Origin: Gonium pectorale
Lineage: Eukaryota > Chlorophyta > Chlorophyceae > Chlamydomonadales > Volvocaceae
Direction: 5' to 3'
Length of the DNA: 64,000 nt
NCBI GenBank assembly: GCA_001584585.1
Contig: LSYV01000019.1
Location: 969,297-1,033,296, forward strand
Shown one piece after another: positions 1 through 9,483 of this stretch (positions are counted from its first letter, which is position 1; the number at the start of each line of letters is the position of its first letter). The notes beneath the pieces are model-generated. The model was not told the origin of the DNA, made no database searches, and worked only from the letters and a program-made list of their open reading frames with translations. Made by a program: the position numbers and the translations under genes.

Positions 1-240
1 AGGAGGGGGTGCTGGAGAGGGGAGGAGGCTGGAGAGGGGAGGAGGGGGGCTGGAGAGGGGAGGAGGAGGCTGGAGAGGGGAGGAGGAGGCTGGAGAGGGG
101 AGGGGGAGGCTGGAGAGGGGAGGAGGAGGCTGGAGAGGGGAGGAGGAGGCTGGAGAGGGGAGGGGGAGGCTGGAGAGGGGAGCAGGCTGGAGAGGGGAGG
201 AGGGGAGGGGGCCGGAGGAGGGCTGGAGGGGAGCAATGGG
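1..240. repeat. G-rich minisatellite, ~20-bp unit
   Basis: Tandem array of a roughly 20-base purine-rich unit (GGAGGCTGGAGAGGGGAGGA and variants) filling the left edge of the window. The top strand is almost free of T and poor in C. It most likely lies in an intron or upstream part of the dehydrogenase gene whose last exon starts at 569. Its open reading frames (Gly/Glu/Arg runs) are by-products of the repeat and are not annotated. Confidence 0.9.
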
Positions 241-568
241 CGGGCCTTGAGGCGGTTGAGTACGACAGGCCGGGACGACCCGCTGGCGTGTGCATGTGGG
301 GAGCAGCCGCAGGCAACCATGAGTGGGAACAGTGTCAACAGGAGACGGCAGGGCCAGCGTTGGAATTCGGACGCCAGCGAACGCCCGAGGGATATTATAC
401 ATGGATGCCCAGTCTTCAAGTGACGCCAACGTGCTGTGCTGCGCTGTGCGGGGCCCGCGTGTGCCCCTGCTGCTGCTGCCCTGCACCTGGCGTTGCATGA
501 CATGACGACTGAACCTGAACCATCCCTGAACCATCAACCGCTCTAAACCATCAACCGCCTCCCCACAG

Positions 569-844
569 TACCTGTTCCCGCTGATCCCGTTCACGGTGTC
601 AGTGGCGGAGGGTGCGCGCCGCGTGGCGGCGGTGTGCGTGGGCGAGCAAGAGGGGCAGGCGCGCGGCGGCTACTTCTCGCGCGGCCGCGCCGCCAGCGCC
701 AGCCCCGAGGGCGCCGACGCGGCGGCAGCGGAGGCGCTATGGCGGCTGAGCGAGGCGGCGGTGGCGGCGGTGCCGGAAGGAGAGGCGGCTGCGGCGGCGG
801 CGGCGGCGGAAGAGGCGGGTTCAGTTGCGCCGCCGTTGGGTTGA
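569..844 (+). CDS. 3'-terminal exon of a probable short-chain dehydrogenase/reductase (partial)
   Basis: The exon opens after a CCCCACAG acceptor and reads 91 codons to TGA at 844. The peptide begins YLFPLIPFTVSVAEGARR, continues GGYFSRGR, and then LWRLSEAAV. The pattern of a GGYF/GKYF element followed by an LWxLSE helix is typical of the C-terminus of retinol-dehydrogenase/WWOX-like SDR enzymes, which reduce or oxidise small molecules with NAD(P). The Rossmann fold and the YxxxK active site would lie to the left of the window, so the family call rests on the tail alone. After the LWRLSE helix the protein ends in an Ala/Glu-rich extension, which is common in volvocine proteins. A TGTAA signal at 1922 may end the transcript. 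I did not find earlier exons between 240 and 568. Confidence 0.5.
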   Translation, partial: YLFPLIPFTVSVAEGARRVAAVCVGEQEGQARGGYFSRGRAASASPEGADAAAAEALWRLSEAAVAAVPEGEAAAAAAAAEEAGSVAPPLG

Positions 845-1415
845 TCCCGTAATCCGTGGGTGCGAGGGAGGCACTGTGTGTGGTATGTACGGCACAAGGC
901 TCGGCTGATGTGGCAGCGGCGCGAGGGGCACCGATGCAGTGGCGGCGGCAGCGGAGTCGCTGTCGCGAGAAGTCGGTGGCAGTGGAGGGGGCGCGCGGTG
1001 CAGGCGGTTGCTGGTGTGCGTGGCGAGGGCGTGCAACGGGGGAGGGGACGGAGACGGCGCCGCTGGCTTCAGGCTTGGCGGTGGTTAGCATTGGGTACGA
1101 AGGCTGGACCCTGGTCACCTTGCGCTATGTCATTGCATAGGCAAACCGTGCGATAGCGGGGCTCCTTGGGATGCTTGCGGCGGCGGCGGCGCGGGTCACC
1201 GGGGTGGCGGCCGTGCTGGCAGAGCAGGTGTCTCCGGCCGTGTGAGTTACCTGGCACGCTGGCAGCCGCTGTCGCTCTAGTGCGGCCGGATTGGCGGGCA
1301 AAGTAGCCAAGGGCGGGCGCCTCCGCGCTAGCCGCAGAGCGAGATTCGCCTTGCGGCGTCGTGGACTTGCATTCATGTTCAATTGTGCATTATGACTTCA
1401 GGGACCGCTGCGCAT

Positions 1416-1562
1416 TGTATGTTACCGCGAACTGCTGCTGTACATTGTCACGCGGCACGAGGGTTCCCCTGGTTTCGTGGATGTTCGTGTATGTTACCGC
1501 GTACCGCTGCTGTACATTGTCACGCGGCACCAGGGTTCCCCTGGTTTCGTGGATGTTCGTGG
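1416..1562. repeat. Two-copy tandem duplication, 72-bp unit
   Basis: Two adjacent ~72-base copies share GTTACCGCG, GCTGCTGTACATTGTCACGC and GGGTTCCCCTGGTTTCGTGG, with only a few substitutions between them. The GTTACCGC landmarks are at 1421 and 1493. Each unit contains TGTACATTGT. No coding role is seen. Confidence 0.9.
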
Positions 1563-1921
1563 TGCATAGGGTATTGTTGCCCCTCCGGCATACTCCACCT
1601 GCCCTAGCCACTTTGCGTGGACGTTTGTTCGCTTGCCGCAGCCCAACCCAGCCCAGCAGAGTGTAAGAAGTCCACTGGGCCCGCCCTCGCCTGAGGCGAT
1701 GTTGCTGGCTCGCAATCCGCCTGAAACCGAAAACCCTACAGCCCATGTCCGTTGCCCCTCGGGGTGGGCGAAAATGACGTTGACAGGCGTGCGCCACGCA
1801 CAAACCAGGCACAGCCCACATGCCCACGCTCGTCCCACGGTTCCCACTAGCCGCCACGCTGAAGTAGGCGTTTGAGTAGACATTTTCTAACATCTGCACT
1901 CAGCCATAGTTGTGCTGCACG

Positions 1922-1926
1922 TGTAA
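1922..1926 (+). terminator. TGTAA poly(A) signal (putative, dehydrogenase transcript)
   Basis: TGTAA is the usual polyadenylation signal of Chlamydomonas-type algae. It sits 1.08 kb after the TGA at 844 and before the next gene at 1998. This is a motif match plus position only. Confidence 0.35.
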
Positions 1927-1997
1927 CGTGCTATGATATCACCATGCAAGGGTTGACGGCGTGGAAATTGACTTAGTGCTATCCTGTGATCAACCGA

Positions 1998-4900
1998 ATG
2001 CAACGAAGTGGTCAAGCTGTTCTTAGGCGCATAAGGGGCGCACCATGGGCCCTGAGCGGAGTCCGGTCGCAGGTAAGCCAGGCAGGGTCTCCGGGCCGCC
2101 GTTGCATGGATAAAACTGCATCGCTATCTGTGAAAAACGGTTCGGATTTTTGGCGTGCGCCTAGGGGTTGAGTCATCCCTAGTCCCGCCGCTACCGCACC
2201 CACCCCTTCACTGCCCAGGCTTCATCTGCGGCACGGGACCAGGGCATCGCCGACGAGGAGTCTGCTGCCTCCGCGGCAGCGTCGGGTTCGCCTGATGCGC
2301 CGGCGCCGGGTGCCGTCCCAGTCACGCACCTCCGCTCGGTCCTGCGGGCGCGCCGTGGGGGCAACGCCTTCGCGGCGGCCACCGTGATCTTCGGACCCTC
2401 GGCAGCCGATGCGGGGTCTGGCGCCGCTGCTGCGGACGGGGCGGTGCCGGCGGCACGTCACGCGGCCAAGGTGCGGGTCCGGGGGCCCCGTGCATACCAG
2501 GTGCAAAGGGGACATCGCTGCTCACTCACTGGCAACCGGGACTATCAAGGGGGTATGTCGCAACACGGCAGATAGTACCGGTTGCTCATGCGCGTGGTTT
2601 CTCTTGCCACCGGCGGTGCTGGGTCCTGGTTCCCTCGACCTTTGAGAGGGCTCACATCACCCCCAGCACGTGATCATGTCCCTAGGCGCACGGCAATACG
2701 CCTATCGCGCGTCGTATACCACTCAGCCGCGGCGGATATGGGCTGACGGCCACTGCGCAATTCCACGTCCCGCACGTAGCACCCCCCCCCTGACGCTGCC
2801 TCTCCGACCCTGTGGCGCTCTCGCCCTCTCGGACCCGATGGCACCGGTGCGCAGGTCGCCCTGCTGGCGCTGCGTGGCGCCCTGGGCTCCTCCACGCCGC
2901 CCTCGGCTGTCCTGTTGTTCGCCTCCGTGGACATGCCCCGCCCGGCGCTGGCGGCCCTGACGGGGGCCCTGTCGGAGGCGCTAGGGACCAGCAGTAGCGG
3001 CGGCGGCAGCGGCGAGGGCAGCGGCCGTATCGCGCTGATCGGTGAGGCGGGGGCGGGCGCCGTGGGATGAGGGGGGGTCCCAGAGGCGGCGTGTGTACGC
3101 CACCCGGCGCGCGCCGGCATTTTGAACAAGCGCAACAGGGAAAGCAAGCCCACACGCCCTCCTCGGCGAGCAGCCGGAGCACACTGATTGCCCCCTCACG
3201 CGCGCCCTCGCCCTCCCGAGCAGGCTGCAGCTCCCGCCTGAGGCTGCCGGACGAGCGGCGAGCCGGCACGTTCGCAGGACCGGGCGGCAGCGGCGGCAGC
3301 GGCAGCGACGGCCTGCCAGGCGCCGCCGTCGGGGGCGGCGCCCGCGCCTCGCCGCCGCAGGAGCAGCCCTTCCACGTAACGCTGGCTGGGGCCCACCTGC
3401 CAGACCACGAGGTCCATGTGGTGCGCTGCGACACGGTGGGTCGCGGCCGAGCGAATGTAACCGGTGCTCGGAGCGGTTGTTACCTTTTCTAGTGACCACT
3501 TGGACACCAGGAGCAAGTTTCAACTTACATATACTGCCGGCGGCCACACGGGACCGGGACGTTAAGCCGACGGCCACGGAGCGTGTCCCCCATGGGCCGT
3601 CGTCCGCCGTTCGTGGGTTTGGGAAGCGAGAGCGGCGGCCGTCGGTTGTAAGATCATGTCGGGGGAGAGACGAGGTCAGGCAGGTGGGTCGGGCTGGGGG
3701 GGAAAAGGGGGGCACTCACGGGAGACTACATCTAGAGGTCAGTGCATCCTCACCAAACGTCTGCTTGTGAAACCCCTCCCGCGAACTGTTGCAACCCGTG
3801 TTCGACCTGCCCAGTGCCCCCGCCCCCGCCGCAGGGCTCCCTGCCGCGCCTGCCGCACCTGGCGGAGGCCATCCGCGGCGTGCGGCCGCCCAGCTTCCTG
3901 CTCCTGGCAGGCGGTGACTCCCTGGGGGCCGAGCTGCTGAACCGGCTCGAGGTAAACAGGCGCGGCCTCACGCACCAAACCTGCACGGCAGCAATCTCCC
4001 CGTGCTCACGTACGCGTGCACATGCACTTGCGCCTGCCAGCTAGGACTGCCGCAACACGGCTAGGAGGCTTGCCATTCCGGGTTCCGGGTTCCTGCTTAC
4101 CCGGCAATGCCGGGCCAGGCTCTGGCCGTGCCTTGCCGCCCGGGCTGCATTTCCCGCGGCCTGGCTTCCCCCGGGCGCCTCCGGCCGTCACGCCCACGCA
4201 AGGCGCGCCGCTGCCCATTCCTTGCCTCCGTCCTCCTGGGGCCCATCGCTCGCGCAGAACCTCTTCCCCGGCTCGTGCGTGGGCGCGGGCATCGCATCGC
4301 AGCAGTCCTCACGGGAGCGGCGCCTCGTGCTCGTGGGGCCCAGCGGCAGCGGCGGCGGTGACGGCGGCAGCGGCGCCGCCGCCGGTGCGGCGGCGGCCGG
4401 GCCACAGTTGGGAGCTGCGACGTCCTCGGCGGCGGAGGCGCCGCGGCGGGCGGGCGATGCGTCTGCTGAGGATGGGGCCGGCGGCGGCGACGGCGGAGGC
4501 CTGGCGGGTGCCTCTGGCCGGACGAGCGGCGACGACCCGTTGCTGGCGGCGGCAGTGGCGGCGGCTGCGTCGCGGGGCCCCGCGTCTGAGCTGGGTAAGT
4601 ATGTGTCGTGTGCCGTGGGGCGTTGGAAGCATGGAAGGGCATGCCGGTGCCTGGCGCTGAAGGTCCCTGCTTGCAAGGGGCCGGCACCTTGCCGCCCGTC
4701 CACCCAGGCCGTTCCGGGTGCGCCGCATCTGTCCGCGCAGGCCTGCACCTCTCTGCACCTCTCTGCACCTCTCTGCACCTCTCTGCACCTCTCTGCACCT
4801 CTCTGCACCTCGCCGTGCTTAGTCGCGCACGCCCCGAACAGCTTCCGTGCTCTTGCTCCGTTGGGTGCAGAGCGCGTATATATATGTACGTATATATGTA

Positions 4901-7900
4901 CGTATAAATGTACGTATATATGTACGTATGAGCCTTGCCGCGTGTGACGACCGCGCATGTTGCAGCCCACGCGCGGCCGAACACGACCCATGCCACCCAG
5001 CGCACCCAGTGCATTCCACCCCCCACGCCCACGCCACACCCCATCCGTATTCCATAACTCTGCCTTCGTCGGTCTGGGATGGCGTGCACGTCAGGCCTCT
5101 CGAAGGAGGACGCCTTTCCATCCTCTGACCCATCCAGCGTCGTAAGGCTGCCAACTTGGCGCCCTCCCATCACCGGCCCCTGCCTGTGCTTATCAGTGCC
5201 CTTGACCCCATCCCCTCACGCCGCTCACCCCATGCCTCTTTGTCTTGCCCTCGGGCCCAGAGGGCCCATTCCAGAGAATGCTGCTAGACCGTGACGGCAG
5301 CGCCAGTAGTAGCAGTAGCGATGGCGGCGGCCCCGAGAGTGCCAGCAGGAGCGGCGCCGCGGCCACTTCCAGCGCCTCCGAGAGCTTCACCGCCGGCCGG
5401 CGGCGGCGGGGGCCTCCCACCACAGCGGCCAGTCCCGGCGCCTCCCAGTCTCCTGCCCCCGCCGCCGCTGCCGGCGACGGCGCCGCCTCTGGCAGTGGCG
5501 ACGACGACGCGGCGGCGGCGGCCCTGGCGGCCTCCCTGGAGGGCGTCCTTCCGCCCTTCATCCTCGTGGGCGACCAGCTGCACACCAGCGGCGGCGCGCT
5601 GCTGGCGCTCTACCCCCGGGAGCGAATAGCGGTGGAGGAGGCAGCCGCAGCAGCGGCGGCGGCGCCGGGGGGAGGGGCGGCGGCGGGGCGGCTGGAAGCC
5701 GGCGCGGCCGACCTCTTCGCCCGCGTGGCCCTGGGCACGGACCACCTGCACCATGTGGCGCTGCGGGTGCGTGCCACCACAATGTGGGGAGACAGGTGGA
5801 CTCTCGTGAGCGGGGGGGCCCAGCGCGGCGTGGATCGCGGCAGTGCTGGCGTGCCGGGTCATCCCACTGGCCCGGTATCCGCCCGGGTGGACTCGCGTGA
5901 TGTTGTTGCGTGCGGGGGCGGGGGCGACGTAGCGTGCACGGTGGCAGTGCTGCCGTGCCGGGGCATTCCACTGGCCACGTGCCTGTCCGGACAAACTCCC
6001 TGCTCGTGCGTGTACCCCCTGGCGTGCTGTCTGGCTCCTCCTTCCCGCCCCCCCCACCCCCCCCCCACACACGCATACAACTGGCGCCGTTGGCTCCACG
6101 GACAGGGTCGCCAACACGCACAGACACTCATTGCGCCCCCGCAACCCCCCTCTCTTGCTTGCTCCAGTCCTTTTTTTTTCTGAACCTTTACCCGCTTATC
6201 CCTCAACCATACCTGTCAACCCTAAACCCTAACCCCAGGGGCACGCGCTGGGCGCCATCTCAGCCCCAGCCACCGGACCCGAGCCCGCCTCTCCGCAGCA
6301 CATGGCGCCAGAGAACCCCTACTACTGGTGGCCCGCAGCCGCCACGCACCCAGCCATCGAGGTGGATCTACACCAGGATCTGAATCCGCGCCCCGCCCTA
6401 ACGCCGGATCCGGACCCGCGGTCTGCGGCCAACAAGGAGCATGACGAAGCGGCCGCGGCCACCGCCGCCGCCAAGCTGGCGGCGGCATCGGAGGCTGTGC
6501 GCGAGGCCATCGCGGCTCTGTGCGGCAGCGGCAGTGGCGGCAGCGGTGGCGAGGACGGCGCGCCCTCGGACGCCGCGCTGGCTACCATGACGGAGGGCCT
6601 CCAGGACCTGCCGCTGTTTCCCCTGGAGGGTGTCATTCTCTTTCCCGGCCAGACTATCCAGGTGGGTGGTGCCCGCCCGAGCCTGCGCCCCGGTCCCTCA
6701 AGTCCAGCCTCGGCCGGTCCGCCGCCTGCGAGCTGCACACCATGCCGCGACGCGACGCGTCCAGCGCTCGATGAGTCAGACGACTATCATGGGGAACCCG
6801 TTTAACGAATCAAATCCCGCGTTGGGGTCGGCGAGCCCGTAGCTCCAGCTCCGCGTTAGCGCCGAGGCTTGGTAGTTATTTTACCTTAACCAGTACTGTT
6901 GCTGATCGGCATCCGATGGGCGGAGGGTCATGATACCCGCGCCTGTCGTTGTTGCTTCCGGCACGGACCCGTGTCACTGGACTGTGCCTGGCCTGTGGCC
7001 GCACCCCTTGTGCACCCCACCCCCCTCTCGCAGCTGCGCGTGTTTGAGAAGCGGTACCGGGCGCTCATGCGCGCTGTGCTGGAGCAGGGAGGTGCCTTCG
7101 GTCTGTGCTGGCGGGGTACCGGGACAACCGCGGTCGTGCGGAGGTGCGGAGGGGCTGGCGGCCGGGGAGGGGCCGGGGTGAGGGAGGGAGGACTCGCCCG
7201 GGCTACGAGGGCGTTCTAACGCCCGGGCCACGGTGCGGGCTGGCTTCGTTGCACAGGCGGGAGCCCGCCCCCGCGGCGGCCCGTCAGCCATATCCCTCTG
7301 TGTCAAGGAGCAACAGCTCTGCGGCCGCGGACGCCAGGTCTTGGTTGGTTGTCGAGAGCGGGCTGAAGACCCGGCTGGGCTCGCACGCAAGTACACAGGC
7401 ACACGCGTTCTGACGCGCACGGTCCGGCCTCAGTGCTCATGAGCCCCTTTTGCATCGGCAGCCTTCGATCCACCTTGGCATGATTGCAACCGGCCGTAAT
7501 CAGGAAGTCGTCAGGCACCCACCTTGGGCCCCGCACGGACGGCATGGGCCTCCTCAACCGACACACACAACCATACATGCGCCCCCGTGCCCGCGTCCGC
7601 AGCTACCAGAGCGCCCCTGGCGGCCAGGGCGACATGATGATGACGCTGGAGGGCGGCATGCGCTTCTCGTACAGCCCCGACGATCTTGCTGTACTGCCAG
7701 CCACGTACGGCATCAATGTGGCGCGCAGGTGACCCAATCATGACTTGCGCAGTCGTCCCAGCCCGTTTCTTCGTCCCAGCCCCACGCTTCCTCGTAGTCC
7801 CGTCCTAAGCTTCTCGGAGTTTGATCCTTAGGTTGAGGGCCCGCGCGTGCTACCTTCACATCTCCGGCATGCGCATGATGGTCATGTGCCTGGGTGGTCG

Positions 7901-9038
7901 TACGGCGGGGTACTGCAGGGCCGAGTACGTCTTGGACGAGCTGCCGGCCAGCCAGGAGGACGTGGACGCTGTGCTGGCGGCGGCGCGGGGTGTCATCGAC
8001 AGCATCGCCGGCCACCTGGAGGCTGCCACGGTGCGGCGGGAGTCGTGTGGCACAGGTGGCTTTCCCGTTGTTTTTCCCTCTGTAGCTCGGCTTGCCGCAG
8101 ACGTGTGCGGGGCGCAGATGTGCTGTTTGGTGGTTGCAGATGCCTGCTACGACCGGAGCTTGTGTGTTGTTGATCCTTGAGCGCTTTGCAAGGTGGGCTT
8201 GGGGGCTCACCTCCCGCCCCCGTTCTCCGTCCGCAGGCTCCCTCGGTGAAACAGAGCGCGCGTACCTTCGCCAATGCGCTCCACTTTGCGAGCAGCGAGC
8301 AGCAGCCCGCCCTGGCTGAGGTGGTCGCGGCCGCCGCGCGGGCCTCCAGCGCGGCCGCCACAGGTGTCGCTGCCACGGCCGCTGAGCCGGATGCCGGCCC
8401 CGGCGCTGGCAGGTTAGGGAGCGGCGCCGAGGAGGCGGCTGATACCGATGGCGGCAGCAGCGACGCGGAGCTGCTGGCAGCGGACATCGCCGAGGCCAAG
8501 GCTGCCCTGGACCCCGAGACGGCGTCGCTGCTGTCCCTCTACCTGGCCCCACACATACCCGTACACCTGGAGTCGCTGCGCCGCAGGTGAGCCTGGGAGT
8601 TCGGGGCCATGTCCTAGAGGTGTGGAGGGATCTGGTAAGGAGCAGCTCGCAACAGGCTGGGGGGAGGCCCGGGCGTAATGCGCTCGTCACGTAGTAGGCG
8701 AGGTCAGCTTGAGCTTCTGAGTACGGGAAAGGGGGTTCACGGGTTTGGTCCCGACGAGATGGCGTCGTCCGCGACCGGTCGGAGGGTGAGGTCCAGGCGC
8801 GGACATGGGCATAGGGGGACATGACTCTAACTCCTTGCCGGGTGGACACACTCCCTCTACCTATCCCTGCAGGTGGTTCACAAGCCGCAGCGCGTTGTGG
8901 CGCCTGCAGCAGGAGGCATCCTGGCTGCGCGGTAGCCCTCGAGTGTGCCTGGCGGCCGCCTCGAGCGTCCTGCGCCTGCCGCGAGAGCATCCGCTGCGAG
9001 TCATGCTGGGTCTGAGCCGCGTGGCAGCATCAACATAG
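1998..9038 (+). CDS. FIST domain - LON substrate-binding domain fusion protein, organelle-targeted (predicted)
   Basis: Thirteen exons: 1998-2072, 2219-2470, 2855-3041, 3224-3435, 3835-3951, 4258-4594, 5261-5766, 6239-6661, 7034-7104, 7603-7728, 7832-8030, 8237-8586, 8873-9038. All phases join, giving 1006 aa. The N-terminus (MQRSGQAVLRRIRGAPWALS) has no acidic residues and is rich in Arg, like a mitochondrial or chloroplast transit peptide. Residues ~55-300 look like FIST_N: AVLLFAS, then RIALIGCSS (the Gly-Cys-Ser-Ser signature), then SFLLLAGGDSLGAELLNRL and LFPGSCVGAGIAS. A FIST_C-like part with long Gly/Ala/Ser inserts follows to ~620. Residues ~685-830 are a LON substrate-binding domain: LPLFPLEGVILFPGQTIQ, then LRVFEKRYRALMRAVLE. 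No AAA+ ATPase, Ser-Lys protease or F-box is present, so it is a binder or sensor rather than a Lon protease. Known family roles: FIST binds small ligands in sensory proteins and in FBXO22; LON_SBD recognises substrates. The joint role is inferred. The donor of exon 9 is the least certain junction. Confidence 0.85.
4741..4810. repeat. Decamer tandem repeat in intron 6 of the FIST-LON gene
   Basis: Seven near-perfect copies of the 10-mer CTCTGCACCT. It lies in the intron between exons 4258-4594 and 5261-5766. Confidence 0.95.
4876..4929. repeat. AT-rich 12-bp tandem repeat, self-complementary
   Basis: About four copies of GTATATATGTAC, one with GTATAAATGTAC. The unit is nearly its own reverse complement, so the array can fold into hairpins. 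It lies in the same intron as the decamer array and is strikingly AT-rich for this window. Confidence 0.9.
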
Positions 9039-9483
9039 AGAGACGTGCACATGCTATGTAGGGGTGGGGTACCCCCCCCCCCTCACATGCTGTGTGAGGG
9101 TGGGGTACCGTATGTCGGGGGTTGGAGCGCACTTCTGTTCGCACTTGGTGTTTTCACCTACCTTCGTTACAGGGAAAGGCTTGGCTGTTATCTTGAGCAG
9201 CGCAAGATGGTGCTTCGGGCGGGGCCGGAAAACATTTGTGCCGCCGCATAATGGTATGTTTAATGCAAAAGCAAATTTGTGCGGAACGAAGTTGCATAAA
9301 CCGAAAACGCGCAGCCTGCTCGAATGTAAAGTAGGATCCGGAGGGCTTGAATCCAAACATGCATTTGGTGGCAGCCTGCCCACGATGGCCAGATGCTGAG
9401 AATGTGCTGCATATCGTCTCTGTATCTGCTTTAGATGCAACTGCTCACCGCTGCATTCCACAGCGTAACGCAATTGTTTAACT
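9039..9483. other. Intergenic / 3'UTR before the FANCJ gene
   Basis: No coding exon seen. It carries two short direct repeats ending in GGGTGGGGTACC (about 9047-9073 and 9085-9109) and a TGTAA signal at 9325-9329 that probably ends the FIST-LON transcript. The remaining ~150 bases would hold the FANCJ promoter and 5'UTR. Confidence 0.6.
9325..9329 (+). terminator. TGTAA poly(A) signal (putative, FIST-LON transcript)
   Basis: Green-algal TGTAA motif 287 bases after the stop at 9038 and upstream of the next start codon, a normal 3'UTR length for this group. Confidence 0.5.

Larger units (their letters stand above)
845..1997. other. 3'UTR/intergenic between dehydrogenase and FIST-LON gene
   Basis: No supported coding exon. 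It holds a 72-base tandem duplication (about 1416-1562) and ends with a TGTAA signal about 70 bases before the next start codon. This is probably the long 3'UTR of the dehydrogenase transcript plus a very short promoter region for the next gene. Confidence 0.5.

Noticed and set aside
1..240. Open frames of Gly/Glu/Arg-rich peptide across the left edge
   Set aside because: They are translations of a 20-base minisatellite; no splice-consistent link to the downstream exon was found.
4741..4810. Regular repeats that might suggest a CRISPR-like array
   Set aside because: The decamers are directly adjacent with no unique spacers, and the DNA is eukaryotic nuclear; it is a simple tandem repeat.
6218..6238. 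Telomere-like CCCTAAACCCTAACCCCAG
   Set aside because: Only about two repeat units, ending exactly in a splice acceptor of the FIST-LON gene; it is a polypyrimidine tract, not telomeric DNA.
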